Shown one piece after another: positions 15,764 through 24,547 of a DNA stretch of 35,644 nt. The translations under genes were made by a program, and so were the position numbers. Under the pieces are notes generated by a model. The model had not been told where the DNA came from, did not search any database, and saw nothing but the letters and a program-made list of their open reading frames with translations. Position 1 is the stretch's first letter, and the number at the start of each line of letters is the position of its first letter. This DNA comes from an uncultured Clostridia bacterium (GTDB lineage Bacteria > Bacillota > Clostridia > TANB77 > CAG-508): assembly GCA_934141475.1 (NCBI GenBank), contig CAKPCG010000018.1, positions 1 to 35,644 of the forward strand. The letters are read 5' to 3'.

Positions 15764-16096
15764 TTATGTTACTAATCTTGTAATTATATCTAATACAAAA
15801 AGTATTGTAATTATTACTGAATATATTTTTATTTTTTTATATTTTAAACCAATTATATTTTTAGATGCTTTTTTTCTTTTTTCTATATGTTCTACATAGC
15901 TATTTAGTACACTTTCAGCTTCTCTTATAATATAATTTTCATTTTTTTCTTCTTGTTTTTTCAGGCTATTTTTTCTATCTATGTATTCTAAATTTCTTGC
16001 AACTTTTTTTGATTTTACAACTATTAATGCTTCTTCTATTAAATTTGATGGCAAATTTTTAATAACTACAATATTTTTCATTCTGCTTTTTTCCAT
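15764..16096 (-). CDS. Small protein with C-terminal membrane anchor, unrecognised
   Basis: A 110-residue protein: an N-terminal region (MKNIVVIKNLPSNLIEEALIVV), a charged, probably coiled central part (KKQEEKNENYIIREAESVL), and one C-terminal membrane segment (about 92-108). Ribosome site GGAGGG before ATG 16096. It lies between smc and lexA on the same strand, 64 bases after smc. I cannot assign a function; the tail-anchored topology suggests a peripheral membrane protein facing the cytoplasm. Confidence 0.65.
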   Translation of the reverse strand: MEKSRMKNIVVIKNLPSNLIEEALIVVKSKKVARNLEYIDRKNSLKKQEEKNENYIIREAESVLNSYVEHIEKRKKASKNIIGLKYKKIKIYSVIITILFVLDIITRLVT

Positions 16097-16160
16097 ATGT
16101 CCCTCCTAAATATTTTTGTATATATTAAAATTTTTGCCATATTTTTATGTTTTATACATT

Positions 16161-19100
16161 TTAACTATTTAATTTCATTGAAAGAAGTTTAGATATTCCC
16201 TTTTCTTCCATTGTAACTCCATAAACTGTATCTGCTGCTTCCATTGTTCCTTTTCTATGTGTGATTACTAAAAATTGTGTATTTACTGCAAATTTCTTCA
16301 AAAATTCTGCATATCTATTTACATTAACATCATCTAATGCTGCTTCTATTTCATCTAATACGCAAAATGGTGCAGGATTCATTTTTAAAATTGCAAATAA
16401 TAGAGCTATAGCTGTAAATGCTCTTTCTCCTCCTGATAATAATCCCATACTTTGTAGTTTTTTTCCTGGTGGCTGTGCTTCTATGTCTATTCCACATTCT
16501 AAAATATTTGTTTCATCTTCTAGTTTTATTCTTGCTTCTCCTCCACCAAATAATTCTTTAAATGTTTGTCCAAAGTTTTGATTTATAATTTTCATTTTTT
16601 CTTTAAATCTTGTTTTCATATTATCTGTTATTTCTTGAATCATATTTCTTAGTTTGGCCATTGTATTTTCTAAATCTAAACGCTGTTCACACATAAAATC
16701 ATATCTTTGTTTTTGATTTTTATATTCTTCTATTGAGTCTACATTTACACTTCCAAGTTCTCTTATATCTTGTTTTAAATTATTTACTCTTCTTGTTGTA
16801 ATTGCAATGTTTTCTGGCTTTTTATAATCTTCTATATTATTTGGAGTTAATTCATATTCATTCCATAATTCTGAAATTGTAGATGTTAGGTCATCTTCTG
16901 TTTTGTTTTTCTTAACTTCTATTTTTACAATTTGACCTTTTAAATCTTCTATAACTTTGAATTCATCTATTTCTTCTTTTTCTTTTAAAGACAATTTTTC
17001 GTTTGCTGTTTGTCTTTGTTTTTTCATTTTTTCTATGTCTTCATCACTATTTGTAACTTTAGATTTTAATTCTTCTATTTTAGAATTTGCCAAATTTATT
17101 TTTTCTTCAAAATCTTTTTGTTCTAACTCTATTTTTTCTATTTGATTTTCTTTATTTTTTATGCTTTTATTTTGATTTTCTATTTCATTTTCAAGCATTT
17201 TAGCTATTTCGTCAATTGAATTTTCACTTTCGTTAAATGAAGATACAGAAATTTTTAAGTTAGTTATATCAAAATTTAAATCATCTACAATTTTAGAAGT
17301 ATCTTTATTTGTTAAATTATATTCATTTATTTTTTCTTTTATTTCATTGTTTTGTAAGTCAATTTTTTCTTTTTGATTTGTTTTTTCTTCAATTGCTTTT
17401 AAAATTTCTTCTTTTTGATTTTCTAAATCTGTGCTCTCTTTTCTTAATTTTTCTAAATGATTTGATATTCTATCTATATTTTCTTTAGTTGTATTTAATT
17501 TTTGATTTTCAACATTATATTTTATTTCTATTGTTTGTAATAAACCATCTATTTTTTCACATTCTTCAAATACTTTTTTATTATTTTCTTCTATTTTTTG
17601 TTTTTCTTGTTGTAATTTTTCTTGTTCTGCTTTTATTTCTTGAATATTTTTGCTAAGTTCCTCAATTTCTTTGCTTCTGCCTAATATTTTAAATGTTTTC
17701 TTATTTATAGAACCACCTGTCATTGAACCTGTTTGGCTAATAATGTCACCATCTAATGTAACTATTTTAAACATGTTTCCATTTTGTTTTGATACATTTA
17801 TTGCTATATCCATATTTTCTACAATTACAGTTCTTCCGAGTAAATTAAGTATAATTTGTTCATATTTTTTATCATATTTTATTAGATTAGATGCAATTCC
17901 AAGTACTCCATCTTGATTTCCTTTTATTTTTTCTGGCATTTTTCCTTTTATATTTGAAATTGGTAAAAATGAAGCTCTACCTAAATTATTTTTTCTTAAA
18001 TGTTCTATTAATTTTTTTGCATCTTGTTCGCTTTCTGTTACAATATTTTGGAGACTTGCTCCTAATGCCATTTCTATTGCTGTTTCTAGGTTTTCTGGAA
18101 CATCAATAAGTTCTGCAAGTGCTCCTTTAACGCCAATTCCTAGTTCTTTTATTTTTTCACAGTCTTTAAGTAATGCCTTTACACTTTTTTGATATCCATC
18201 TTTTTCTTTTTCTGTTTCTACTAAAAATTTGTGTTTTGATTCTTTAAAATTCAATTCTTGGATATTATTATTCATTTTTATATTAATAGAATTTATTTCT
18301 TTTTCAGCTAATTTCTTTTTTGATTCATATTCTTCTTGTTTTTTAGTTAAGTCATTTTTTTCCTTTTGAATTTCAAAAAATCCTTTTTCTATCTCCTCTT
18401 TTGTAAATCTTGTATTATCTAACTCAGAAATACTATTTTGAATTTCATTTTTTATTTGTATTTTTCTTTTTTCTAAATTTGATATATTTGCTTTTTGTTC
18501 ACTTATTAGTCCTTCTATTTCGTATTTTTTGTCTGTATTTTCTTCTAAGTTTCTTTTGTCATTTTCTATTTCAAGTTCTTTTTGTGATAGTGTTTTATTT
18601 ATTTCTTCTAGTTTTTGTTGTTTTTCTTGTAGTTCTTTTTCATATTTTTCTTTATTTTCTTTTAAATTTTCTTTTTTACTTAATTTGTTTTCCATTTCTT
18701 CTTGTGTTTTTAAAATTTTTTCTTTTGTTTCTTCAATTTCTTCTTGAAATCTTTTTTTATTTGCCTCATTATTTTCTATTTTAGACTTATTTATACTTAT
18801 TTCTGATGATAGTGTTTCTACATCTTTTTGATTTGTAAATCTTAAATTTTGTGTATTTTCTATCTGTTCTGTTAAGTCATCTATTTCGCCTTTTAGCTCT
18901 TCTTTTAGTATTTTTATTTTTTCTAGTTTTCCTTCTTCTAAGTTGCAAGTATTTTGCATAATTTCAATATCTTCTTGTATTTTTTCTAAGTTTTCTTTGT
19001 ATTTTTCTATGTTATATAAAAATAGTCCAACTTCAATACTTTTTAGTTCATTTTTTAAGTCTAAATATCTTTTTGCTTTGTCAGATTGTTGTTTTAATGG

Positions 19101-19709
19101 ATCTAAATTTCCTTCTATTTCTGATAAAATATCATTTATTCTTAAAATATTAAGTTTAGTATGTTCTAATTTTTTCTCAGAATCTTCTTTTCTTGTTTTA
19201 AATTTTACAATTCCTGCTGCTTCTTCAAATACATTTCTTCTATCTTCTGATTTATTACTTAATATTTCATCAATTTTTCCTTGTCCAATTATAGAATATC
19301 CATCTTTTCCTATTCCTGTATCCATAAATAATTCTAATATGTCTTTTAATCTACATTGTGTTTTATTTATAAAATATCCTGTTTCTCCACTTCTATATAA
19401 TTTTCTTGTTACAATTACTTCTTTATATTCAATAGGTAGCTTTCCATCTGAGTTATCAAAAACTAAAGAAGCTTCTGCAAACCCTAATGATTTTCTATTT
19501 TGTGTACCTGCAAATATTATATCTACTGATTTACCACCACGAAGTTCTTTCATGCTTTGCTCTCCAAGTACCCAACGAATACTGTCTGCAATATTACTTT
19601 TTCCTGAACCATTTGGTCCTATAACAGTTGTTATTCCTGGCATAAATTCAAGTACTGTTTTATCTGCAAATGATTTAAATCCTTGTAATTCTAGTCTTTT
19701 TAAGTACAT
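16161..19709 (-). CDS. smc: Chromosome segregation protein SMC
   Basis: SMC ATPase of the ScpAB condensin, 1182 residues. Walker A GPNGSGKSN (31-39) in the N-terminal head; two long Glu/Lys-rich coiled-coil arms; hinge at roughly 515-680 including GVLGIASNLI and DGDIISQTGSMTGGS; C-terminal head with LLSGGERAFTAIALLFAI signature and FCVLDEIEAALDD Walker B. Length and order are typical. Start ATG 19709 behind AAAGGAAA. It is divergent from the XRE gene. No in-frame CGG in almost 1200 codons. Confidence 0.97.
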   Translation of the reverse strand: MYLKRLELQGFKSFADKTVLEFMPGITTVIGPNGSGKSNIADSIRWVLGEQSMKELRGGKSVDIIFAGTQNRKSLGFAEASLVFDNSDGKLPIEYKEVIVTRKLYRSGETGYFINKTQCRLKDILELFMDTGIGKDGYSIIGQGKIDEILSNKSEDRRNVFEEAAGIVKFKTRKEDSEKKLEHTKLNILRINDILSEIEGNLDPLKQQSDKAKRYLDLKNELKSIEVGLFLYNIEKYKENLEKIQEDIEIMQNTCNLEEGKLEKIKILKEELKGEIDDLTEQIENTQNLRFTNQKDVETLSSEISINKSKIENNEANKKRFQEEIEETKEKILKTQEEMENKLSKKENLKENKEKYEKELQEKQQKLEEINKTLSQKELEIENDKRNLEENTDKKYEIEGLISEQKANISNLEKRKIQIKNEIQNSISELDNTRFTKEEIEKGFFEIQKEKNDLTKKQEEYESKKKLAEKEINSINIKMNNNIQELNFKESKHKFLVETEKEKDGYQKSVKALLKDCEKIKELGIGVKGALAELIDVPENLETAIEMALGASLQNIVTESEQDAKKLIEHLRKNNLGRASFLPISNIKGKMPEKIKGNQDGVLGIASNLIKYDKKYEQIILNLLGRTVIVENMDIAINVSKQNGNMFKIVTLDGDIISQTGSMTGGSINKKTFKILGRSKEIEELSKNIQEIKAEQEKLQQEKQKIEENNKKVFEECEKIDGLLQTIEIKYNVENQKLNTTKENIDRISNHLEKLRKESTDLENQKEEILKAIEEKTNQKEKIDLQNNEIKEKINEYNLTNKDTSKIVDDLNFDITNLKISVSSFNESENSIDEIAKMLENEIENQNKSIKNKENQIEKIELEQKDFEEKINLANSKIEELKSKVTNSDEDIEKMKKQRQTANEKLSLKEKEEIDEFKVIEDLKGQIVKIEVKKNKTEDDLTSTISELWNEYELTPNNIEDYKKPENIAITTRRVNNLKQDIRELGSVNVDSIEEYKNQKQRYDFMCEQRLDLENTMAKLRNMIQEITDNMKTRFKEKMKIINQNFGQTFKELFGGGEARIKLEDETNILECGIDIEAQPPGKKLQSMGLLSGGERAFTAIALLFAILKMNPAPFCVLDEIEAALDDVNVNRYAEFLKKFAVNTQFLVITHRKGTMEAADTVYGVTMEEKGISKLLSMKLNS

Positions 19710-19784
19710 GTTAATTTCCTTTCTTAAAATATGTCGTTATTTGGTCTATTTTATATTAATTTTTTTGTTTTTTCAAGAATATAC

Positions 19785-19813
19785 TTGACATAATTTTGGA
19801 CAAATTATATAAT
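19785..19813 (+). promoter_or_regulatory. Promoter of the XRE regulator
   Basis: Perfect TTGACA (19785-19790), 17-base spacer, perfect TATAAT (19808-19813), followed by GGGAGGG before ATG 19856. Confidence 0.8.
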
Positions 19814-19855
19814 AGCAAAATATTATAAATTCATATTTATGGGAGGGAAATTTTT

Positions 19856-20347
19856 ATGTCCTTAAACTCTGGAATTACAAATGAGCGGGAAACTAAAAAA
19901 ATAGCACCAAACGAAGATAGTTACGAAAATAGTTCTGATAAGAAAAGTATTACAAATATGAATACTATTGCTTCGTCAGAATCCGTTATGGAAGCTTTTG
20001 TTAAAGCAATTTATATTCAGCGAAAATTACTTTGTCTTTCTCAAAGAGACCTTGCTAAAAAAGCTGGTATCACTCAGGCTTCTATTTCAAGAATTGAAAA
20101 TATGGTGGTAGATCGTCCATCAACTCAAACTCTTAAACGTCTTTGTTTAACTCTTGGCTTAGATTATAACTTTTGGTTAAAATCTTTTGGTTATGAAATA
20201 GCTATATATAACCCAAAAAAGCCATCTAACGAAGAAAGCATGCCAGACCCTGACTCTATTTATTTTTTAGGAAAGAGAATCCCTATTAAAGATTTAAGTT
20301 TTCAAGATTTTGGGCTTATTACAACAATTTTAAATCAATATGATTAA
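19856..20347 (+). CDS. XRE-type HTH regulator with CGG at codon 11
   Basis: A 163-residue DNA-binding protein. A polar, low-complexity N-terminus (1-45) precedes a Cro/CI helix-turn-helix (about 46-112: RKLLCLSQRDLAKKAG, TQASISRIENM, TLKRLCLTLGL). The C-terminal tail contains PDPDSIYFLGKRIPIKDLS and may bind a partner. It has a consensus promoter, strong GGGAGGG ribosome site and a terminator. Codon 11 is CGG (19886-19888); a +1 shift there would terminate after 15 residues, so the full repressor needs in-frame decoding, or restart at ATG 19964 or 19991, which would keep the HTH. Single-gene transcript; its targets cannot be read from the sequence. Confidence 0.8.
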   Translation: MSLNSGITNERETKKIAPNEDSYENSSDKKSITNMNTIASSESVMEAFVKAIYIQRKLLCLSQRDLAKKAGITQASISRIENMVVDRPSTQTLKRLCLTLGLDYNFWLKSFGYEIAIYNPKKPSNEESMPDPDSIYFLGKRIPIKDLSFQDFGLITTILNQYD

Positions 20348-20355
20348 GTAAAGTA

Positions 20356-20385
20356 AAAATGCCAAGAATAGTCCTTGGCATTTTT
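20356..20385. terminator. Bidirectional terminator between XRE gene and ogg
   Basis: AAAAATGCCAAG (20356-20367) pairs with CTTGGCATTTTT (20374-20385) around a six-base loop. Flanking A and T runs allow termination in both directions for the convergent genes. Confidence 0.85.
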
Positions 20386-21247
20386 ACGCATCTCTTTTCC
20401 AATAAAATAAATATTGCTGTGCTAATCCTTCTAAGTCTCCAAATTTTTCTTTTGCAATTTTTGCAATTTCTTTTTTGTTTACCTTTGTTTCATCAGGATT
20501 TTTTATATATAATTCATTCATAACTCTTCTTACCCAAACATCAATTGGAAATACATCAAACCTTTTTAAATCTGAAAAAAGTAAAATACAATCTGCAACT
20601 TTTGGTCCAACACCTGAAAGTGATAGAAGTTTCTCTCTAGCTTCTAATGTATTTAAATTATATAAATCTTCTAATACAATTTCTTTTTCTAATATCATTT
20701 TTGTTGTTTCATATAGTCTAATATCTCTAAATCCTAGTCCTAGCTCTCTATATTCTTGAGTACTTACCATTTTTAGCTCATTTGGTCTTGGAAATAAATA
20801 ATATAATTTGTTATTCCATTTAATTTCTTTACCATATTTTTTAGATAATCTCTCAATTATTCCTTTTATTCTTGGTATATTGTTATTAGCAGATATTATA
20901 AATGATATTATTGTTTCCCACAAATCTTGGTTTAAAATCCTTATTCCTTCACCATATTTTATACTTAAATTAACATTTTCATCTATATTAGAAAGTTTTT
21001 CTTTTATTTTTGAATAGTCTCTATTTAAGTCAAAATAGTTTTTTATAATTTCTTCTATATTGCCATCTACCATACCTTTGAATATTATTTTTTCATTGTC
21101 TTTTTGAACATTTATAACACCTTGTTTTATTACTCCTGTATAACTTTTATCTTCTTCTTCATTCCATCTAAAACATTGTCCACAATCAAATATATGTTTT
21201 AAGTTAAATGAATCTTGATTGTTTAAAATATATTCTTGTTCTTGCAT
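20384..21247 (-). CDS. ogg: 8-oxoguanine DNA glycosylase/lyase (OGG1 type)
   Basis: HhH-GPD base-excision glycosylase, 287 residues, of the clostridial OGG1-like group. N-terminal domain with HIFDCGQCFRWNEEE; helix-hairpin-helix SLSGVGPKVADC with catalytic lysine K216; catalytic aspartate D236 in FPIDVWVRR. Length and motif spacing are typical. It is expected to remove 8-oxoguanine and nick at the abasic site. ATG 21247 behind AGAGGTG. It follows topA after a 57-base gap that holds a strong hairpin. Confidence 0.9.
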   Translation of the reverse strand: MQEQEYILNNQDSFNLKHIFDCGQCFRWNEEEDKSYTGVIKQGVINVQKDNEKIIFKGMVDGNIEEIIKNYFDLNRDYSKIKEKLSNIDENVNLSIKYGEGIRILNQDLWETIISFIISANNNIPRIKGIIERLSKKYGKEIKWNNKLYYLFPRPNELKMVSTQEYRELGLGFRDIRLYETTKMILEKEIVLEDLYNLNTLEAREKLLSLSGVGPKVADCILLFSDLKRFDVFPIDVWVRRVMNELYIKNPDETKVNKKEIAKIAKEKFGDLEGLAQQYLFYWKRDA

Positions 21248-21262
21248 TTTTACACCTCTTTT

Positions 21263-21296
21263 GGTTAAAGATGGTTCTTAAAAAGAGCCATCTTTA
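21263..21296 (-). other. Intergenic hairpin between ogg and topA
   Basis: GTTAAAGATGGTTCTT pairs with AAGAGCCATCTTTAAC (16 positions, one G-U) around a short loop. On the minus strand no T run follows, so it is a poor terminator for topA. It may be an mRNA-stability or processing element. Confidence 0.5.
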
Positions 21297-21304
21297 ACTA
21301 AAAA

Positions 21305-23341
21305 TTATTTTTTTCTTTTCTTTTTTTCTCCAGTATCGACTTTTTCTTGTTTTTCTGGATCCCACTTTTCTCCAACTTTTGGTTTATTCCAAGATATATA
21401 ATTACATTTATCTGGATTATTTTCGCAAACATAAAATTTTCTGCCTCTTTTTGTTTTTTTAACTTGTACTGTTCCTCCACAATTTGGACATGGTACATCT
21501 ATTGTTTCTATTATAGCTTTTGTGTTTCTGCATTCTGGGAATCCTGGACATGCTAAAAATTTTCCGTATCTTCCATATTTATATACCATTTTTCTTCCAC
21601 ATTTTTCACATACTACATCTGATACTTCATCTTCTAGTTTTACGTGCTCTAATTCTTTTTCTACTTTTTCTACTTCTTTTATAAATGGTCCATAAAACTC
21701 TCTAATTATGTTTTTCCAATTTTCATTTCCTTCTGCTATTTTGTCAAATCTTGTTTCTATATTTGCTGTAAATTCTTCATTTACTACATCTGAAAAGTTT
21801 TCTATTAAAAGTTTATTTACAACTTTTCCAAGTTCTGTTGGAACAAGTTGTTTTTGTTCTTTTTGTACATAATGTCTATCTATTATTGTTGTAATAATTG
21901 GTGAATATGTTGATGGTCTTCCTATTCCTTTTTCTTCCAAAGCTTTAACTAAACTTGCTTCTGTATATCTTGCTGGTGGTTCTGTAAAGCTTTGTTTTGG
22001 TGTTGTTTTTTTATTTTCAAGATTACTGTTTATTTCTAAATTTGGTAACATTGTTTTTGTTTCGTCTTGTTTTTCGTCAGTTCCCTCAACATATAAAACC
22101 ATAAATCCTTGGAATTTTAAGCTTTGTCCATTTGCTTTAAAGTCATACTCATTTGCTTTTATTGATACTTGCATTGTATCATATATAGCAGCTGGCATTT
22201 GGCTTGCTAAAAATCTATTGTATATTAATTTGTATAGTTTATATTGTTCTGGAGATAAATATTCTTTTATATCATCTGGTGAAAGTTCTACATGTGCTGG
22301 TCTTATAGCCTCATGTGCATCTTGGGCATCTTTATTTGTTCTATAATACCTATTTTCATAATATTTTTCGCCATATGTTTTTATTATCTCTTCTTTTGCT
22401 AATGCTCTTGCTTCTTCAGATATTCTTGTAGAATCTGTTCTCATGTATGTAATAAGACCAGTATGTCCTTGTGGTAATTTTATACCTTCATACAAAACTT
22501 GGGCAATTGACATTGTTCTTTTTAAAGTAAAATTTAGCTTTCTTGATGCTTCTTGTTGCATTGTACTTGTTGTAAATGGTGGTGCTGGTTGTCTTTTTCT
22601 TTCACTTTTCTTTATGTCTGTTACAATATATTTTGCATTTTTAATGTCATTTAAGATTTTATCTGTTTCTTCTTTTGAGTGAAGTTCTATTTTTTTGTTA
22701 TCTTTTCCTACAAAACGTGCTTCAAATTCTTTTTTTGATTTTTTGTCTAATAAATTTACATATATATTCCAGTATTCTTCTGGAATAAAGTTTTCTATTT
22801 CGTTTTCTCTATCTACTATTAGTTTTACTGCTACTGATTGTACACGTCCTGCAGATAGTCCTCGTTTTACTTTTTTCCATAAAACTGGACTTATTTTATA
22901 TCCAACTATTCTATCTAATACTCTTCTTGCCTGCTGTGCATCTACCAAATTTATGTCTATATCTCTTGGTTGCTTTATAGCTTTTTGTACTGCTCCTTTT
23001 GTGATTTCATTAAACGTGACTCTTGTTATTTTCTTTTGTTCTTCTTCTAAAATATGTGCTAAATGCCATGCAATTGCTTCTCCCTCACGATCCGGGTCGG
23101 TTGCAAGGTAAACTTTTTTTGCAGCTTTTGCATCTTTTTTTAAAGATTTTATTAAATCTCCTTTTCCCCTTATGTTTATATATTGTGGTTCAAAATCATG
23201 CTCTGTATCTACTCCTAGCTTTGATTTTGGTAAATCTCTTATATGTCCCATTGAGGCTACTACTTTTGTACTTCCTCCTAGGAATTTTTTTATAGTATTT
23301 GCCTTTGCAGGTGATTCTACTATTATTAATTTGTCTGCCAT
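21305..23341 (-). CDS. topA: DNA topoisomerase I
   Basis: Type IA topoisomerase that relaxes negative supercoils, 678 residues. Toprim domain with VESPAKANTIKKFLG and intact TDPDREGE (81-88); catalytic Y299 in LITYMRTDSTRIS; GIGRPSTYSPIITTI; two C-terminal four-cysteine zinc motifs (CEKCGRKMVYKYGRYGKFLAC and CPNCGGTVQVKK...CENNPDKC) and a basic tail. Its complete acidic triad contrasts with TopB in this window. Own promoter at 23377-23405. Confidence 0.97.
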   Translation of the reverse strand: MADKLIIVESPAKANTIKKFLGGSTKVVASMGHIRDLPKSKLGVDTEHDFEPQYINIRGKGDLIKSLKKDAKAAKKVYLATDPDREGEAIAWHLAHILEEEQKKITRVTFNEITKGAVQKAIKQPRDIDINLVDAQQARRVLDRIVGYKISPVLWKKVKRGLSAGRVQSVAVKLIVDRENEIENFIPEEYWNIYVNLLDKKSKKEFEARFVGKDNKKIELHSKEETDKILNDIKNAKYIVTDIKKSERKRQPAPPFTTSTMQQEASRKLNFTLKRTMSIAQVLYEGIKLPQGHTGLITYMRTDSTRISEEARALAKEEIIKTYGEKYYENRYYRTNKDAQDAHEAIRPAHVELSPDDIKEYLSPEQYKLYKLIYNRFLASQMPAAIYDTMQVSIKANEYDFKANGQSLKFQGFMVLYVEGTDEKQDETKTMLPNLEINSNLENKKTTPKQSFTEPPARYTEASLVKALEEKGIGRPSTYSPIITTIIDRHYVQKEQKQLVPTELGKVVNKLLIENFSDVVNEEFTANIETRFDKIAEGNENWKNIIREFYGPFIKEVEKVEKELEHVKLEDEVSDVVCEKCGRKMVYKYGRYGKFLACPGFPECRNTKAIIETIDVPCPNCGGTVQVKKTKRGRKFYVCENNPDKCNYISWNKPKVGEKWDPEKQEKVDTGEKKKRKK

Positions 23342-23376
23342 TTTGTACTCCTTTCATTGCTACTTGAGTCTACTAA

Positions 23377-23405
23377 ATTATACAAACATTTAATCTAAAA
23401 GTCAA
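23377..23405 (-). promoter_or_regulatory. Promoter of topA
   Basis: Minus-strand TTGACT (23400-23405), 17-base spacer, perfect TATAAT (23377-23382), 35 bases before the start codon. Confidence 0.7.
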
Positions 23406-23437
23406 TGGATATATTAACTTTGATTTTTCCATTTAAC

Positions 23438-23472
23438 AAAAAAGGAAAAGAGAATATCGCTCCTTTCCTTTT
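23438..23472 (-). terminator. Terminator after the 105-residue gene
   Basis: An AAAGGAAAGGAG / CTCTTTTCCTTT stem around a seven-base loop runs into T residues on the minus strand, just past the stop codon. Confidence 0.75.
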
Positions 23473-23788
23473 ATACTTTTAACAAATCCTCCAAAACATC
23501 TTCTACTCCTATTGGAGTTACTTCATTGTTTCTTAGTAGTGTTAATATTTTTTCTTGTTCTTTTATATCATTTGTTATATTTTTCATTTCCTTTGTTTCT
23601 ACTTTTACGCTTCCATCTAAGTACTCTGTTTTTACAACTTCTATTCCGTATTTATTTTTAAATTCTCGTGTATTACTATTGGTTTCTTCTTGTTCTGTTT
23701 TGTAGTATTCTAGTTTTATGGGATATTTTATACCTGCCTCATATAGGTGTTCCTTTGATATAAATATTCCATCGAAAAAAGTTTTCAT
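23471..23788 (-). CDS. Small uncharacterised clostridial protein
   Basis: A 105-residue soluble protein with beta-rich central part (NKYGIEVVKTEYLDGSVKVETKE) and an acidic C-terminus (GVEDVLEDLLKV). The pattern KYGIEVV followed by a C-terminal helical region recalls short uncharacterised Clostridia proteins (possibly DUF6514, low confidence). Own promoter (23825-23853), ribosome site AAAGGATG and terminator. No function can be given. Confidence 0.6.
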   Translation of the reverse strand: MKTFFDGIFISKEHLYEAGIKYPIKLEYYKTEQEETNSNTREFKNKYGIEVVKTEYLDGSVKVETKEMKNITNDIKEQEKILTLLRNNEVTPIGVEDVLEDLLKV

Positions 23789-23824
23789 ATTGACATCCTT
23801 TCTTCATTTTCCACAACCATATAA

Positions 23825-23853
23825 AATATAGCACAATCATTTTAATTTTGCAA
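23825..23853 (-). promoter_or_regulatory. Promoter of the 105-residue gene
   Basis: Minus-strand TTGCAA (23848-23853), 17-base spacer, TATATT (23825-23830). Confidence 0.55.
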
Positions 23854-23913
23854 TAGTTTTTTGTTATTTTCTTTGAAATATTCGCATTTTTCGACCTTAT
23901 TCTACATAAAAAC

Positions 23914-24468
23914 TTACTTGTTTTTTTCAAATTTATTTAATACAGTTCCCACAATATGTACAATTTCTGTTGACTTATTATTAGCAAGATTTTTACCTAG
24001 TGCTTTTCCACTTACTGTTATAGATGCGACTAATGCACTAACTAAAAATTGAATATTGCTCGACACATTATATAAATTAGCTATTTTTAAGGCTATCATC
24101 GCACTTATTGCACCACTTACAACTCCACATATATCTCCTATGACATCTGCACAAATATTTGCAACTTTTGAAGCATTTTTTATAAGTTTTAATGACGTTT
24201 TTGCTCCTTTAACCTTTTTGGTAGCCTTTGCATGAAAGTGGTCTTCTTCTGCAACTGTTACCGCCACACCTATTATATCAAAAATTATTCCTATTAATAT
24301 AACTAGTATAAGTATTATTATTGATGCAAAAATATTCAATTTTTCTACACCATTGTTTGATATAAAAGATACTGCTCCTGATAGTACGAAAGTTAAAATA
24401 AAAGCCTGCAGGGCCCATTTTACATTTGAATTTTCTTTGTTTTCTTTTTTACTCTTCTTTTCTTTCAT
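23914..24468 (-). CDS. oapA: OLE RNA-associated membrane protein OapA
   Basis: A 184-residue membrane protein with four predicted segments (about 18-36, 46-73, 103-130, 138-158) and a basic N-terminus. The loop after the second segment reads EEDHFHAKATKKVKGAK and the third begins VANICADVIGDICGVVSG, matching what I remember of OapA (Bacillus halodurans BH2780). OapA binds OLE RNA and holds it at the membrane. It lies directly downstream of the OLE-like RNA, the canonical arrangement. The nearest GGAGG is 25 bases from ATG 24468, with a CTAAT-ATTAG hairpin between; folding would bring it to normal spacing. A non-ATG start (ATA) near the ribosome site is the alternative. Confidence 0.85.
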   Translation of the reverse strand: MKEKKSKKENKENSNVKWALQAFILTFVLSGAVSFISNNGVEKLNIFASIIILILVILIGIIFDIIGVAVTVAEEDHFHAKATKKVKGAKTSLKLIKNASKVANICADVIGDICGVVSGAISAMIALKIANLYNVSSNIQFLVSALVASITVSGKALGKNLANNKSTEIVHIVGTVLNKFEKNK

Positions 24469-24475
24469 TTTTTTA

Positions 24476-24498
24476 CTAATTTTTATTAGTTTTCCTCC
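24476..24498 (-). promoter_or_regulatory. Distant ribosome site and hairpin before oapA
   Basis: GGAGG at 24494-24498 is followed by a CTAAT-AAAA-ATTAG hairpin (24476-24489) before ATG 24468. The hairpin could loop out to bring ribosome site and start together, or signal an unusual start codon. Confidence 0.45.
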
Positions 24499-24514
24499 TT
24501 TTTGATTCTTATAT

Positions 24515-24547
24515 AAAAAAAATGAAAATAGAATTTTTTCTATTTTC
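24515..24547 (-). terminator. Terminator of the OLE RNA
   Basis: A perfect ten-base stem (24538-24547 with 24524-24533) with four-base loop is followed by eight T residues (minus strand, 24515-24522). It sets the RNA 3' end and lies between it and oapA, so oapA transcription depends on partial read-through. Confidence 0.75.

Noticed and set aside
18410..18784. Plus-strand Phe/Leu-rich open frames opposite smc and other genes
   Set aside because: They are antisense shadows of A-rich minus-strand coding sequence, with no ribosome sites and low-complexity hydrophobic translations.
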